Of a stretch of DNA of 64,000 nt, positions 35,265-45,055 are shown in pieces. The notes below the pieces were generated by a model, which saw nothing but the letters and a program-made list of their open reading frames with translations, searched no databases and was not told the origin of the DNA. A program made the position numbers and the translations under genes. Source of the DNA: Porphyromonas pasteri (GTDB lineage Bacteria > Bacteroidota > Bacteroidia > Bacteroidales > Porphyromonadaceae); contig NZ_BMPU01000006.1 in NCBI RefSeq assembly GCF_014647755.1, forward strand, positions 48,973 to 112,972. The letters are read 5' to 3'. Each line of letters opens with the position of its first letter. Position 1 is the first letter of the stretch.

Positions 35265-37370
35265 TTACTTCGTGAGGCCGCGGAAGCGCAGAAGGCTCGA
35301 CATATCGGGCTCCGTGAGGCCGGTGAAGTTCGTGAAGAACGTGCCGACAGGGGCGGTATTCCCGCGTGAGAGGACCATCTCACGGAAGCGCTGACCATTC
35401 TCACGCGTCAGCCCGCCGTGTGCAGCGAACCACTCATAGATATTGTGGTCGAGGACCTCCGTCCAGAGGTAAGAGTAGTAGCCCGAAGCATAGCCACCAG
35501 CGAAGACGTGCAGGTAGTAAGCCGAGCGGTAGCGGGGAGGTACGAGAGCAAAGTCAAGACCAGCACGAGCGAGCGCTTCACGCTCGAAGGCATCTACATC
35601 GGTGATCTTAGTCCCAGCAGGGAGCATCCCCCAAGCCATATCAATGGTGACGGCAGCGAGGTTCTCAGCCAGCGCGTAGGACTGTCCGTAGGTAGCAGCA
35701 GCCTTCATCTTGTCGATGAGCGCCTGAGGCATAGGCTCACCCGTCTTGTAGTGGCGGGCGTAGTGGCGCAGGACGACAGAGTCCGTCATCCAGTGCTCGT
35801 TGAACTGCGAGGGCATTTCCACAAAGTCACGAGGCGTATTCGTACCCGAGAGCGTCTCGTACTTCTGCGAAGCGAAGAGGCCATGCAGAGCGTGGCCGAA
35901 TTCATGGAAGAGCGTCTCTACATCCGACGAGGTGAGGAAGGCGGGAGCACCCTTAGCGGGAGCCTCGAAGTTACAGACGTTGTAGATGACAGGCTTAGTA
36001 CCGAAGAGCGAGCTCTGCTGGACGAAGTTCGACATCCACGCCCCACCCGTCTTCGTTGGGCGACGGAAGTAGTCCGTATAGAAGAGGGCCATAGGGGTAT
36101 TATCCTGGTCGAAGACCTCGTAGACCTGTACGCCATCAGCATAGACAGGGATATCAGGACGGGGCTTGAAGGTCAGACCATAGAGCTGGTTGGCAGCGTA
36201 GAAGACCCCATTCTTCAGCACGCTATCCAGCACGAGATAGGGCTTGAGATCGGCTTCGTTGAGGTCGTACTTAGCCTTCTTCAGGCGCTCGGCATAGTAG
36301 TCGAGGTCCCAAGCGGCGAGCTTGAAGTCCTTACCCTCAGTCTGCTGAGCGAAGGCTTCGAGTTCGGCGACATCGGCAGCGACCTTAGCACGGCAGGCGG
36401 GAGCCAGCTGGCTGATGAGGCGCTCTACGGCCTCGGGACGGCCAGCCATCTGGTCGCTCAGTACCCAAGAGGCGAAGTTGGGCAGTCCGAGGAGCTTTGC
36501 CTTCTCGGCGCGCAGGGCAGCGATGCGGGTGATCGTGGGGTGCGTATTCGTGCTATCACCACCCGAGCAGCGCGAGAGCGAAGCCTCAAGGACGCGGCGA
36601 CGGACATCACGGTTGTTCAGGTCGGCAAGGTAGCCTGGGCGTGACGTATTCGTCTGCTCCAGCAGGTACTTACCCTTGTGGCCTGCAGCGGTAGCCGCCT
36701 CAGCAGCACGGGTGATCGCTTCTTCGGAGAGGCCATCGAGCTCCTCGACCTTGTCGACGAGGACGGCAGCTTCCTTCGTGCCAGCGTTCACCTGATTCGT
36801 GAACTTCGTCTGCAGCACAGCGATCTCGCTATTGATCTTCTTCAGAGCTTCCTTGTCGGCAGCTGAGAGGAGTGCGCCCTCATGGACGAACTGATCATAG
36901 AGGACCTCCGTGAGGCGTAGATCTTCACCCTGGAGGCTGGAGCGCTGGTCGTAGACGGCCTTGACACGAGCGAAGAGCTTCTCATTCAGGAGCAGCGCAT
37001 CGTGGTGGGCGGAGAGCATGGGCGTCGTCTCCTCATCGATCTTCTGCAGCTCCTCAGTGCCGTCAGCACCTACGAGGCCTGAGAGGATAGAGGTAGCGCG
37101 TGCGAGGAGGCGACCGGATTTCTCATACGCCAGTACGGTATTCTCGAAGGTCGGAGCAGCCGTATTGCTCGTGATGCTGTCGATCTCGGCGAGCTGGATA
37201 CGGATCCCCTCCTCGATAGCGGGGATGAAGTGCGCAGGGCGGATCTTACTGAAGTCGGGAGCTTGGTAGTCAAGCGTGCTCTCGGTGAGGAGGGGATTCT
37301 CCTTGGTCGAGCTGGTATGGCAAGCAGTGAGCATAGCGAGGAGGCTCAGAGTGGCAATGAGTCGTTTCAT
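35265..37370 (-). CDS. dcp: M3 family metallopeptidase, peptidyl-dipeptidase lipoprotein
   Basis: A 701-residue zinc oligopeptidase of the thimet/Dcp family with a type II signal peptide (lipobox LTAC, Cys17), so it is anchored facing the periplasm. The zinc motif is TLFHEFGHALHGLF with H489, E490 and H493; the third ligand Glu should be in the MPSQFNEHWM block about 25 residues on. Other family features are the mostly helical N-terminal two thirds and the RYRSAYYLHVF region. It probably trims short peptides, releasing dipeptides from C-termini if it is a true Dcp. The choice between Dcp and oligopeptidase A is not secure. The nicotinamidase-like gene lies 41 bases upstream. Confidence 0.92.
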   Translation of the reverse strand: MKRLIATLSLLAMLTACHTSSTKENPLLTESTLDYQAPDFSKIRPAHFIPAIEEGIRIQLAEIDSITSNTAAPTFENTVLAYEKSGRLLARATSILSGLVGADGTEELQKIDEETTPMLSAHHDALLLNEKLFARVKAVYDQRSSLQGEDLRLTEVLYDQFVHEGALLSAADKEALKKINSEIAVLQTKFTNQVNAGTKEAAVLVDKVEELDGLSEEAITRAAEAATAAGHKGKYLLEQTNTSRPGYLADLNNRDVRRRVLEASLSRCSGGDSTNTHPTITRIAALRAEKAKLLGLPNFASWVLSDQMAGRPEAVERLISQLAPACRAKVAADVAELEAFAQQTEGKDFKLAAWDLDYYAERLKKAKYDLNEADLKPYLVLDSVLKNGVFYAANQLYGLTFKPRPDIPVYADGVQVYEVFDQDNTPMALFYTDYFRRPTKTGGAWMSNFVQQSSLFGTKPVIYNVCNFEAPAKGAPAFLTSSDVETLFHEFGHALHGLFASQKYETLSGTNTPRDFVEMPSQFNEHWMTDSVVLRHYARHYKTGEPMPQALIDKMKAAATYGQSYALAENLAAVTIDMAWGMLPAGTKITDVDAFEREALARAGLDFALVPPRYRSAYYLHVFAGGYASGYYSYLWTEVLDHNIYEWFAAHGGLTRENGQRFREMVLSRGNTAPVGTFFTNFTGLTEPDMSSLLRFRGLTK

Positions 37371-37411
37371 AGGTGTGTGGGGGAATTAGAGGTGGGAGGT
37401 CGCTGGGGGAG

Positions 37412-37927
37412 CTACACCAGGGGCTGGGGCTCACCGATCCAGGCGATGGCCTCATCGATCGGGTGGATCTGAGGGGCGGAGAGGAGGCGTCTGAGATCTT
37501 CGATAGTAGTCTTGACGCAGTAGTCCCCTGCGAGGCCTGCGACGTCGATGCGGCGGGCGTTCATAAGGAGGTCGGGCACTGCGTCGTGGAAGGCACTATA
37601 AGCATCCTTGTGGCGAGTCATTGCCTTGGGGATGAAGAGGACATTTTGCCCCTGACGCTTGCGCTCCATGATCGCATCAGCCAGAGGGGGATAGAGAGCC
37701 GCCCCCGTCGTGTAGCGGACGCAGTGGATAGGCCATGGGCCACCAGAGACATCGAAGCTACAGTGGTCGGCAGGATGCTGGTCCATGGTGACGACGATAG
37801 CATCGTACTCGGCGTGGTGCTCCTTGACGTAAGCGGTGAGGTAATCCATCGCTGGGATCGCGCCTTCGATGGCGAGGGAGCCAGTGATGAAGTCGTTCTG
37901 GGGATCTACGATCAGCAGGATGTTCAT
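37412..37927 (-). CDS. pncA: Isochorismatase-family hydrolase, probable nicotinamidase
   Basis: A 171-residue cysteine hydrolase that probably converts nicotinamide to nicotinate for NAD salvage. Catalytic residues: D8 in LLIVDPQNDF, K101 in FIPKAMTRH, and C137 in GLAGDYCVKTT. Metal ligands D49, H51 and H55 lie in the MDQHPADHC block, a pattern specific to PncA within this family. The WPIHCV segment also fits. The length is slightly shorter than E. coli PncA. It starts 41 bases before the M3 peptidase gene and may be co-transcribed with it. A long hairpin follows upstream gene material at 37993. Confidence 0.88.
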   Translation of the reverse strand: MNILLIVDPQNDFITGSLAIEGAIPAMDYLTAYVKEHHAEYDAIVVTMDQHPADHCSFDVSGGPWPIHCVRYTTGAALYPPLADAIMERKRQGQNVLFIPKAMTRHKDAYSAFHDAVPDLLMNARRIDVAGLAGDYCVKTTIEDLRRLLSAPQIHPIDEAIAWIGEPQPLV

Positions 37928-37992
37928 GATTAGAAGGGTGGTGTGGTTTTTGGGGGTAAAGAGTGAGGGGATAAGGATGGCGCGGGGAAGGC

Positions 37993-38039
37993 GCCTGAGT
38001 GCCCCAAGGCTGAGCCTCTAAGAGAGGGCACTCAGGCGG
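37993..38039 (-). terminator. Terminator of the saccharopine dehydrogenase-family gene
   Basis: CGCCTGAGTGCCC pairs perfectly with GGGCACTCAGGCG around a 21-base loop, 27 bases after the stop codon at 38067. Confidence 0.75.
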
Positions 38040-38066
38040 CTCCGCTACGCCGCATCTCGAGTCTTA

Positions 38067-39260
<1,194 letters not shown>

Positions 39261-39337
39261 ACGCTATTCTTAGTCTTCTTAGGCTAAAGGATAAATAATA
39301 CGATTTCCGTCTATACCACTTAAGGTACAGATCTACA

Positions 39338-39345
39338 CAAAGGTA
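39338..39345 (-). promoter_or_regulatory. -7 promoter element for the saccharopine dehydrogenase-family gene
   Basis: Minus-strand TACCTTTG matches TAnnTTTG, 77 bases before the start codon and 60 bases from the left edge of repeat body B. Confidence 0.55.
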
Positions 39346-39404
39346 CAAAAAGTAGGGGGAAGCCCTTCTCTCCCCTCTTCAGAGTGCCTTGCCTCGACTC
39401 TCCT

Positions 39405-39721
39405 GAGACTGCTTCGGAGAGTCCTACCCTCTATTTATTCTGCTAAGGCATCGCACGCCCAGCTCCCCGATATACCCCTCCGAAGTGATACGCTTTTCCC
39501 TTCGCCTTATCGTGAGTATTCCTCTTATCCAGCGGAGGGGAAAGCGTCATTCCCGTGAAGAAAAAAGCACCTTCTCGCAGTGGTTTTCCTCTGTCTATGT
39601 ACGTAGTCTTAAAGACCAGGCACGTCAATCCAAATATCCACGTACGTAGATTTATCGTCCACGCACGTAGCCCAAACTTATCTGCCACTCGTCCACAACT
39701 TTTATCCCTACGCGGACCAAC
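39405..39721 (-). mobile_element. MITE-like repeat body, copy B (reverse orientation)
   Basis: This is the reverse complement of the bodies at 49195 and 59326, about 317 bp long and full length. Its inner end reads GTTGGTCCGCG on the minus strand (one change from GTTGCTCCGCG). Its outer end (39405) reads GAGACTGCTTCGGAGAGTCC on the plus strand, corresponding to the GCAACAGTCTC terminus of the other copies with two changes. It contains the ACGTACGTGG motifs and the TCTTTAAGAC block. Open frames across it are not conserved between copies. Confidence 0.9.
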
Positions 39722-39783
39722 AACCCAATGTAGGTCACGCCACAAAGCTATATAGGTTGATATCACCCTCCTATAGAGCTTTG
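39722..39783 (-). repeat. 22-bp palindromic repeat array 5 (3 units, reverse orientation)
   Basis: Read on the minus strand: units with cores GCTCTATAGG, CCTATATAGC and CCTACATTGG at 22-23 bp spacing. The last merges directly into the GTTGGTCCGCG start of repeat body B, in the same phase as arrays 1, 6 and 7. Confidence 0.8.
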
Positions 39784-39851
39784 GCGATCGATAAGCCACA
39801 CCCAGCACTCCTTACCCGATGTACCACCCTCACCCACAGCATAAGAAGAAA

Positions 39852-39886
39852 GGCAGGCCGACCCACAGACAGTGGGCCGGCCCGCC
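39852..39886 (-). terminator. Terminator of the SusC/SusD operon
   Basis: GGCAGGCCGACCCAC pairs with GTGGGCCGGCCCGCC (one wobble and one mismatch), 28 bases past the stop codon of the last operon gene. On the minus strand it is followed by TTTCTTCTTATGC. Confidence 0.8.
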
Positions 39887-39913
39887 AGGGGAATGAGCAA
39901 GAATGAGTGTGTG

Positions 39914-41020
39914 CTATTTCTTCGTCAGCGAGAACTCAAGGATCGTGTGGATCCCCGTAGTCCCTGAGTAGGCACTCTTATAGCTACCACCCTCAAAGAG
40001 GAAGAAGTGCAGGCCGTGATGCCCTCGAGTCTTCCCAGCTTCCGAGGGAGCGAAGGGGAAGGCGGGGTGCTCAATAGACACCGCATCCCACGTAGCGGAG
40101 TAGGTGTAGTCGGCAGCCCACGTCAGGTCGCCCGTAGCCTTGCCATTGGGACCTGGGAACCAGCCGGCATACGAAGCGAGGATGAGCGATGCCGTCACGC
40201 CCTGGGGCTTCGCGAGCTCCTGTGGCTTGATGGTCAGCGTATTCGTCTTCTCTTCGAAGGCTACTGGGATATCAGCAGCCAGCCCCTGCAGGATGAAGGC
40301 CTTCTTAGCTTGGTCAGCGATGAGCTTGACATCCGCCGTCTTCGTCTCACCCTTATAGGTGGAGATATAGGTCAGCGTATAGTCGCCGAGCACCGCATCG
40401 TAGCCGAGCGGACCATAAGACTGTATCAGGCGGAAGCTCTTACTGTAGAGCTCACTCAGCTTCAGCGTGAGGTTAGCCTCGCGCTGGAAGACGTTTGTGC
40501 TCTCGACTGTGAGGAGGAGCTTCTTACCCTCGACCTTGAAGGACGCCCATTCAGGCAGCCCCTCGATCTTGACCGCACTGGGACGGATGTCCCCGACGAG
40601 CGTGATCTCGATGGTGCCACCCTTACGCTCGATGGTGTAGGCTGACTCCAGGTCGGAGACGTAGCTATAGGCACCGAGCTGGGAGATGGCTACCTGCTGG
40701 GTCTCGTCGCCTCGCGTGAGGGTGATGAGGCCCGTGCGAGTCGTGGGCTCAGTGAAGGGTGCGACGGTGAAGGTAACCTTCGTACTCTCGGTAGCGCCAA
40801 GGGTGATCCAGCTGGCCTCCGACTTCGCGGTGAAGCCTCCTTCGGCGAGCGTGATCGTCCCCGTCCCACCTGCAGCAGTGAAGTTGTGCTCAGAGGAGAG
40901 GACACGTAGCGTGTGCTCGGTCTTCGTAGCAGGGTCGTCCTTGCGGCAGGAGCTGACACCTACGAGGAGCGTAAGCGAAGCCAGGAGGAGCGCCCCGAGC
41001 GAGCGATGTATGATCTTCAT
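39914..41020 (-). CDS. BACON-domain lipoprotein, last gene of the SusC/SusD operon
   Basis: A 368-residue lipoprotein (lipobox VSSC, Cys25). An N-terminal immunoglobulin-like BACON domain (about 38-118) is recognisable from FTAAGGTGTITLAEGG, SWITLGAT and the closing QQVAISQLG, and a second, weaker beta-sandwich repeat follows (about 120-195). The C-terminal half (about 200-368) is a calycin-like beta domain containing GDYTLTYISTYKGE and GWFPGPNGKATGD, of no family I can name. BACON domains are common in Bacteroidetes surface lipoproteins and are thought to contact glycans, mucin or the protein surface. Given its operon, it is probably an accessory binding protein on the cell surface. Confidence 0.82.
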   Translation of the reverse strand: MKIIHRSLGALLLASLTLLVGVSSCRKDDPATKTEHTLRVLSSEHNFTAAGGTGTITLAEGGFTAKSEASWITLGATESTKVTFTVAPFTEPTTRTGLITLTRGDETQQVAISQLGAYSYVSDLESAYTIERKGGTIEITLVGDIRPSAVKIEGLPEWASFKVEGKKLLLTVESTNVFQREANLTLKLSELYSKSFRLIQSYGPLGYDAVLGDYTLTYISTYKGETKTADVKLIADQAKKAFILQGLAADIPVAFEEKTNTLTIKPQELAKPQGVTASLILASYAGWFPGPNGKATGDLTWAADYTYSATWDAVSIEHPAFPFAPSEAGKTRGHHGLHFFLFEGGSYKSAYSGTTGIHTILEFSLTKK

Positions 41021-41029
41021 ATCTCTTAC

Positions 41030-42355
41030 TTATTTCTTAGTGAATACGGGCGAAGTGAAGCGAGAGTCACCGAAGGACTTGTATTCGCCACCACCGGGCT
41101 TCCAAAGGATATAGGAGCCTGCTATGAATGTACCCCAGATACCATTATCGACCAGCTTATAGCGCTTGCCCGTAGTATAGGTCTCATCGAGCTTGCTATA
41201 CATACCGAAGCCTGTGCCCCACGAGAGGTTGGTACCATTAGGAGCAGCCCACACCGCGAGGAAGGCACCACCCGTATTCTCGAGCTTCTGCGTCTTGATC
41301 TCAAAGCGATCCTTAGCAGCGTCGTAGGTAGCGTAGATCGTGAGGTTGGGCGCCATACCCGTGATACGATAGAGGTTGCGTGCAGCCTGCGAGAAGGTGA
41401 CGGTGCGAGGCGCCGTCCAGCCCGTGCACATCAGGTCATACTCACCGAGATAGTGAGCGAAGCCAGCGTAGTCGGGGTCGGTACGTGCCGTGAGCTTCTC
41501 ACCCGCAGGGGTGTTGTAGCTCTTATCTGCATCCTTCCACAGCAGCGTAGAGACGCCGTTGTACTCCTTGTGGAACTGCAGTCCATCAGGCGTGTAGACG
41601 TAGGGGACCTCCGTCTTCTTGCCCGTCTCAGCATCCTCGATGGTGAGGATGTTGTATCCCTCATTATTGAGGTAGGCCACGACGGCCTTGCCTCCGAGCT
41701 TACCCGTCAGACCGTAGAGGTGCTGCTGGTACATACTCTCCGAGGTATAGGCACGAGACTTCAGGTCGAGGACCTTCGCAAGATATTCCTTAGCAGCTAC
41801 CTGCGGGCGGAACATGCGCATGACGACACCCGTCTTACGGCCCTTCAGATAGAGCGTATCGGGCGAGACCGAGCGAACGAAGGTGAACTCATAGTCGCCC
41901 TCGAAGCTCTTCCCTTCGCCAGCCCCGTAGGACTTATCGGGGTCAGAGAAGAGGTGCAGAGGTGAGCTATACGTATCGAAGCTCAGCGAGACCATCTTGT
42001 CGGACTTCAGATGGTAGTTGCTCTTGACCTCTGCCGTAGAGTGGCCCTTCACGGGAGCATCCGAAGCCATGAGCACTTCGTTCTTAGCACCGAAGGTCAT
42101 CGTCACGGGATAGCCCCCGTAGAGGAGCTGGGTGTGAGGATAGTACTCCAGCACCCAGCCCGTGGAGGAGGCGGTGAGGGTCTTCTGCAGCTCAGAGGTG
42201 AGTGCATCGACACGCTCCGAAGCGGACTTCTCAAAGAGTGCATCAGGCTCCTGACGACATGAGGGAAGTACCCCGAGGACAAGGCCCGCAGCAGCGAGGA
42301 GACCAAGACGGGCACCCTGCAGGACAGCCCGCCCTATCGCTATATTCTTATTCAT
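41030..42355 (-). CDS. DUF4302 family lipoprotein
   Basis: A 441-residue lipoprotein (lipobox LPSC, Cys33) recognised as DUF4302 from SASERVDALTSELQKTLTAS, GWVLEYYPHTQLLYGGY and the overall beta-rich sequence. DUF4302 genes usually sit in SusC/SusD operons beside a zinc metallohydrolase lipoprotein, exactly as here. The function is unknown. Gaps to its neighbours are 9 and 28 bases, indicating one transcript. A surface role in capture or processing of the imported substrate is likely by context. Length and frame are intact. Confidence 0.85.
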   Translation of the reverse strand: MNKNIAIGRAVLQGARLGLLAAAGLVLGVLPSCRQEPDALFEKSASERVDALTSELQKTLTASSTGWVLEYYPHTQLLYGGYPVTMTFGAKNEVLMASDAPVKGHSTAEVKSNYHLKSDKMVSLSFDTYSSPLHLFSDPDKSYGAGEGKSFEGDYEFTFVRSVSPDTLYLKGRKTGVVMRMFRPQVAAKEYLAKVLDLKSRAYTSESMYQQHLYGLTGKLGGKAVVAYLNNEGYNILTIEDAETGKKTEVPYVYTPDGLQFHKEYNGVSTLLWKDADKSYNTPAGEKLTARTDPDYAGFAHYLGEYDLMCTGWTAPRTVTFSQAARNLYRITGMAPNLTIYATYDAAKDRFEIKTQKLENTGGAFLAVWAAPNGTNLSWGTGFGMYSKLDETYTTGKRYKLVDNGIWGTFIAGSYILWKPGGGEYKSFGDSRFTSPVFTKK

Positions 42356-42383
42356 CGTAGTCTATGAATTAGGGGGTCTGACA

Positions 42384-43457
42384 TTAGTGGAAGTACTGGG
42401 TGATGACCTGGCACTTAGCGTGGTCTGCATGCTCACCCGTGTGAAGCTCGAGGAACTTCGGGTGGCGCATCAGCTCCTCGACGACAGCGTCGCGAGCAGC
42501 CTCGTAGCCAGCGAGCGAGCGGGCAGCCTGTGGCAGGCTATGGAGCGAAGAGCCGAGAAGCTCCTGCCAAGAGCTCTCGATGAGCGGCAGACGGCTCACC
42601 TCCTCGAGGCGACGCTGGGCGATAGCACGGAGCTGATCCATGTCGATACCCCACGTACCCTTCATGTACTTCTTGATGATCTCCATCTTCTTATTGAGCT
42701 TCGCACGACCTTCGTCACCAGCGGCATTCATCACCGCATCCCACTGACTCTGGGGGAAGGTGATGTAGCAAGCCGTCATCTCAGCGATATCCTCGCGAGG
42801 CTGACTGCTGGCGTAAGCCGTGATGAAGCCCAGAGGAGCGTAGTCGCTGAGGCTACGGCGGTTGAACCACGAGGTGGGAGCATAGCCCTCAGAGATGGCG
42901 TCGTACTCCGTCGTAGGCCAGATCTTATTCTGGTGAAGGATGTGGCTGAACTCATGGTGCATGACCTTGAAGAAGGTCGTATTGAGCGACTGAGGATCGT
43001 TCACGTTGAGCCAGTTTGCCTGATAGAGCGTGACCTTCAGCCCACCCTCGGCCGTACCTTGGGTGATCGTGCCGTCGCCGTTCCACGAAGCCGAGCCGAC
43101 GATGAAGAGCTGACGGGGGGACGTCTTGCGCATGAAGTCGACACGCCCCGTGGCTTCATCATAGGCGCCATACCATGCGTGCTGGATGATCTTAGCGAGC
43201 TTCATGCTGTTCTCGAGCTTGGCAGGCGCGAGGTTGCGTGAGCGGTCGGCCTCGATATCATCCAGGGTATAGATATAGCTGGCGTTGTACGCGTCGGTAT
43301 AGTTCTCTTTGAGCCAGCGGTCGAAGCTCGTCATCTCCTTGGCGGGAGCCTTGGTGACACGACGAGAGGGATCGGGCTGGTCGCTATCCTTACACCCACC
43401 GAGTGTAGCCACGAGAAGGGCTGCACAGAGGGAGAGCTTGATCTTATGTAGATACAT
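42384..43457 (-). CDS. Substrate import-associated zinc metallohydrolase lipoprotein
   Basis: A 357-residue surface lipoprotein (lipobox LGGC, Cys22) of the gluzincin type. The zinc motif HHEFSHILHQ has H168, catalytic E169 and H172, and an E in REDIAEMTA (E222 or E226) may supply the third ligand. This combination, encoded directly after susD, matches the family named for its association with TonB-linked import. It is predicted to cut a protein, peptide or other polymer outside the cell before uptake by the SusC/D pair, but its substrate is unknown. It overlaps no neighbour and lies 29 bases after susD. Confidence 0.88.
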   Translation of the reverse strand: MYLHKIKLSLCAALLVATLGGCKDSDQPDPSRRVTKAPAKEMTSFDRWLKENYTDAYNASYIYTLDDIEADRSRNLAPAKLENSMKLAKIIQHAWYGAYDEATGRVDFMRKTSPRQLFIVGSASWNGDGTITQGTAEGGLKVTLYQANWLNVNDPQSLNTTFFKVMHHEFSHILHQNKIWPTTEYDAISEGYAPTSWFNRRSLSDYAPLGFITAYASSQPREDIAEMTACYITFPQSQWDAVMNAAGDEGRAKLNKKMEIIKKYMKGTWGIDMDQLRAIAQRRLEEVSRLPLIESSWQELLGSSLHSLPQAARSLAGYEAARDAVVEELMRHPKFLELHTGEHADHAKCQVITQYFH

Positions 43458-43486
43458 AGTTTCTGATCTGATAAGGGGGTTCGTGT

Positions 43487-45040
43487 CTAATACCCAGGGT
43501 TGGGCTCTACGCCTACCGAGCGGATGCTGGCAGGGATCTGGAGGGCACGGCGATGGTCGTCGGTCTTGAGCGTCATCGTCTCGCCCGTGTAGAGCTTGTG
43601 GGTGATCTCGATGCCGTAGCGCTTGATATCATCCCAGCGCGTACCATCGTGCATGCTGAGGATACGGCGGGCATGGAGGACGGCGTGCATCATATTCGTC
43701 TGCATACCTGCAGCGATGTCGAACTTAGGATGCAGGGGCTTGGAGACCGTCTCTTGCTTGCGGATCATCGCCTCGCGTACATCGTCGGGATCGGTGGGAT
43801 TGATGACGACGTTGTAGTAGTCCGAGATCTGCTGAGCTGTAGCAGCCTGTCCCTTCTTAGAGACGTACCAAGCGGAGAGGTCGCTGGCAGCACCGTCGAA
43901 GTCGGAGAGCATCACGCGGGCCTCAGCTCTCCACAAGAGGACGCGGTCCACCGTGAAGGGAAGCGCCACGACGTGGGGCTGACCCGTGCGGGCCACGACG
44001 TCGGTGATCTCGAAGAGCTCACGATACTTGGGGTAGTAGAGTGCGCCATTATTCGAGCCGAAGAGGCGGTCGTAGACGGGGAAGTAGCCTCCCCATGGGC
44101 CTGGGCTACGATAGGTCTGCGTCGAAGCGACATGCCCATTGTGAGCATAGCGGTAGGACGTCAGCGCACGGATCCAGAGCGAGCGGGTGACGATGAGCAT
44201 AAGGTTAGCAGGCTCGTCATCGCGGATATAAGCATTACAGATCTCATCGGCGTTGGTCAGCTTGTCGTACTTCGACATATCACGCAGATTGGAGACGGCA
44301 CCTGTGCCGAGCACTTCGTCAGCATACTGCTTGGCCTTGTCCCACTTCTCGTAGTAGAGGTAGAACTGCGTAGCGAAGGCCTTCGCTGCTCGCGTCGTGA
44401 AGTGGAAGATGGGCTTGCTGTAGCGGTCGTCATTGATCAAGGGAATACCCTCCTCGATGTCCTTAGCGATGAGCTCGTAGACCTTCGCCACAGAGAGGCG
44501 GGGTACGGCACGCTCGAGCTTCGTCTCGGGCTTCGTGAAGTAAGGGATACCGAGATCCTTGTCGCTGGTGCGGCCGTTGTAGGCCTGACCGAAGACATTG
44601 ACCCAAATGAAGTTGGTATAGGCACGGCAGAGGAGCGCTTCACCGCGGGCGGACTCCAGCTCCTTGGGGTTGCCGAGTTCTTCGATGGACTTCAGAGCTT
44701 GGTTGGCAGTACCGACTATGCTGTAGCAGGTACTCCAGAAGTTCGTCTCATCATCCCAGGCCGTTCCGCTGGAGGGTTCCCAGAAGAAGGCTTCGTGATT
44801 GCCAATATGGCTATCCTCGAAGAGGCGGCCGTTGTCCTCGACGTTGTCGGTACGGTTCTCCGTGAAGCCCATAGGCAGGAGCGTCGGATAAGCCGAGACG
44901 AGGAGGCGCTCGATCTTGTCAGCGCGGTTGAGCTCTGTACGGGTATCGGGCATGGTATCCAGGTAGCGATTGCAGCTACCGAGGGCGCCTGCCAGGAGGC
45001 AGAGGCCTGCCATTCTATATAGTCGTTTCATAGTGTACAT
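43487..45040 (-). CDS. susD: RagB/SusD-family nutrient-uptake lipoprotein
   Basis: A 517-residue surface lipoprotein that caps the SusC transporter and captures the substrate. The lipobox is LGSC (Cys23); the real start may be Met4 (MKRLYRMAGLCLL). SusD hallmarks are the N-terminal LDTMPDTRTELNRADKIERL, the helical tetratricopeptide-like segments (YSIVGTANQALKSIEELGNP, SARGEALLCRAYTNFIWVNV), and a C-terminal region ending IRSVGVEPNPGY. It follows susC by 15 bases. The companions (zinc metallohydrolase, DUF4302, BACON) suggest a protein- or peptide-type substrate, as for RagA/RagB of P. gingivalis, more than a polysaccharide. That is an inference: no glycoside hydrolase is present in the operon. 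Confidence 0.94.
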   Translation of the reverse strand: MYTMKRLYRMAGLCLLAGALGSCNRYLDTMPDTRTELNRADKIERLLVSAYPTLLPMGFTENRTDNVEDNGRLFEDSHIGNHEAFFWEPSSGTAWDDETNFWSTCYSIVGTANQALKSIEELGNPKELESARGEALLCRAYTNFIWVNVFGQAYNGRTSDKDLGIPYFTKPETKLERAVPRLSVAKVYELIAKDIEEGIPLINDDRYSKPIFHFTTRAAKAFATQFYLYYEKWDKAKQYADEVLGTGAVSNLRDMSKYDKLTNADEICNAYIRDDEPANLMLIVTRSLWIRALTSYRYAHNGHVASTQTYRSPGPWGGYFPVYDRLFGSNNGALYYPKYRELFEITDVVARTGQPHVVALPFTVDRVLLWRAEARVMLSDFDGAASDLSAWYVSKKGQAATAQQISDYYNVVINPTDPDDVREAMIRKQETVSKPLHPKFDIAAGMQTNMMHAVLHARRILSMHDGTRWDDIKRYGIEITHKLYTGETMTLKTDDHRRALQIPASIRSVGVEPNPGY

Positions 45041-45055
45041 GATCCTATTGCATGA

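Noticed and set aside
35418..36644. 408-codon open frame opposite the M3 peptidase
   Set aside because: Same reason: antisense to a gene with a complete catalytic motif.
43553..45022. 489-codon open frame opposite susD
   Set aside because: Antisense shadow of a confidently identified gene; composition is Val/Glu/Asp-rich without domains.
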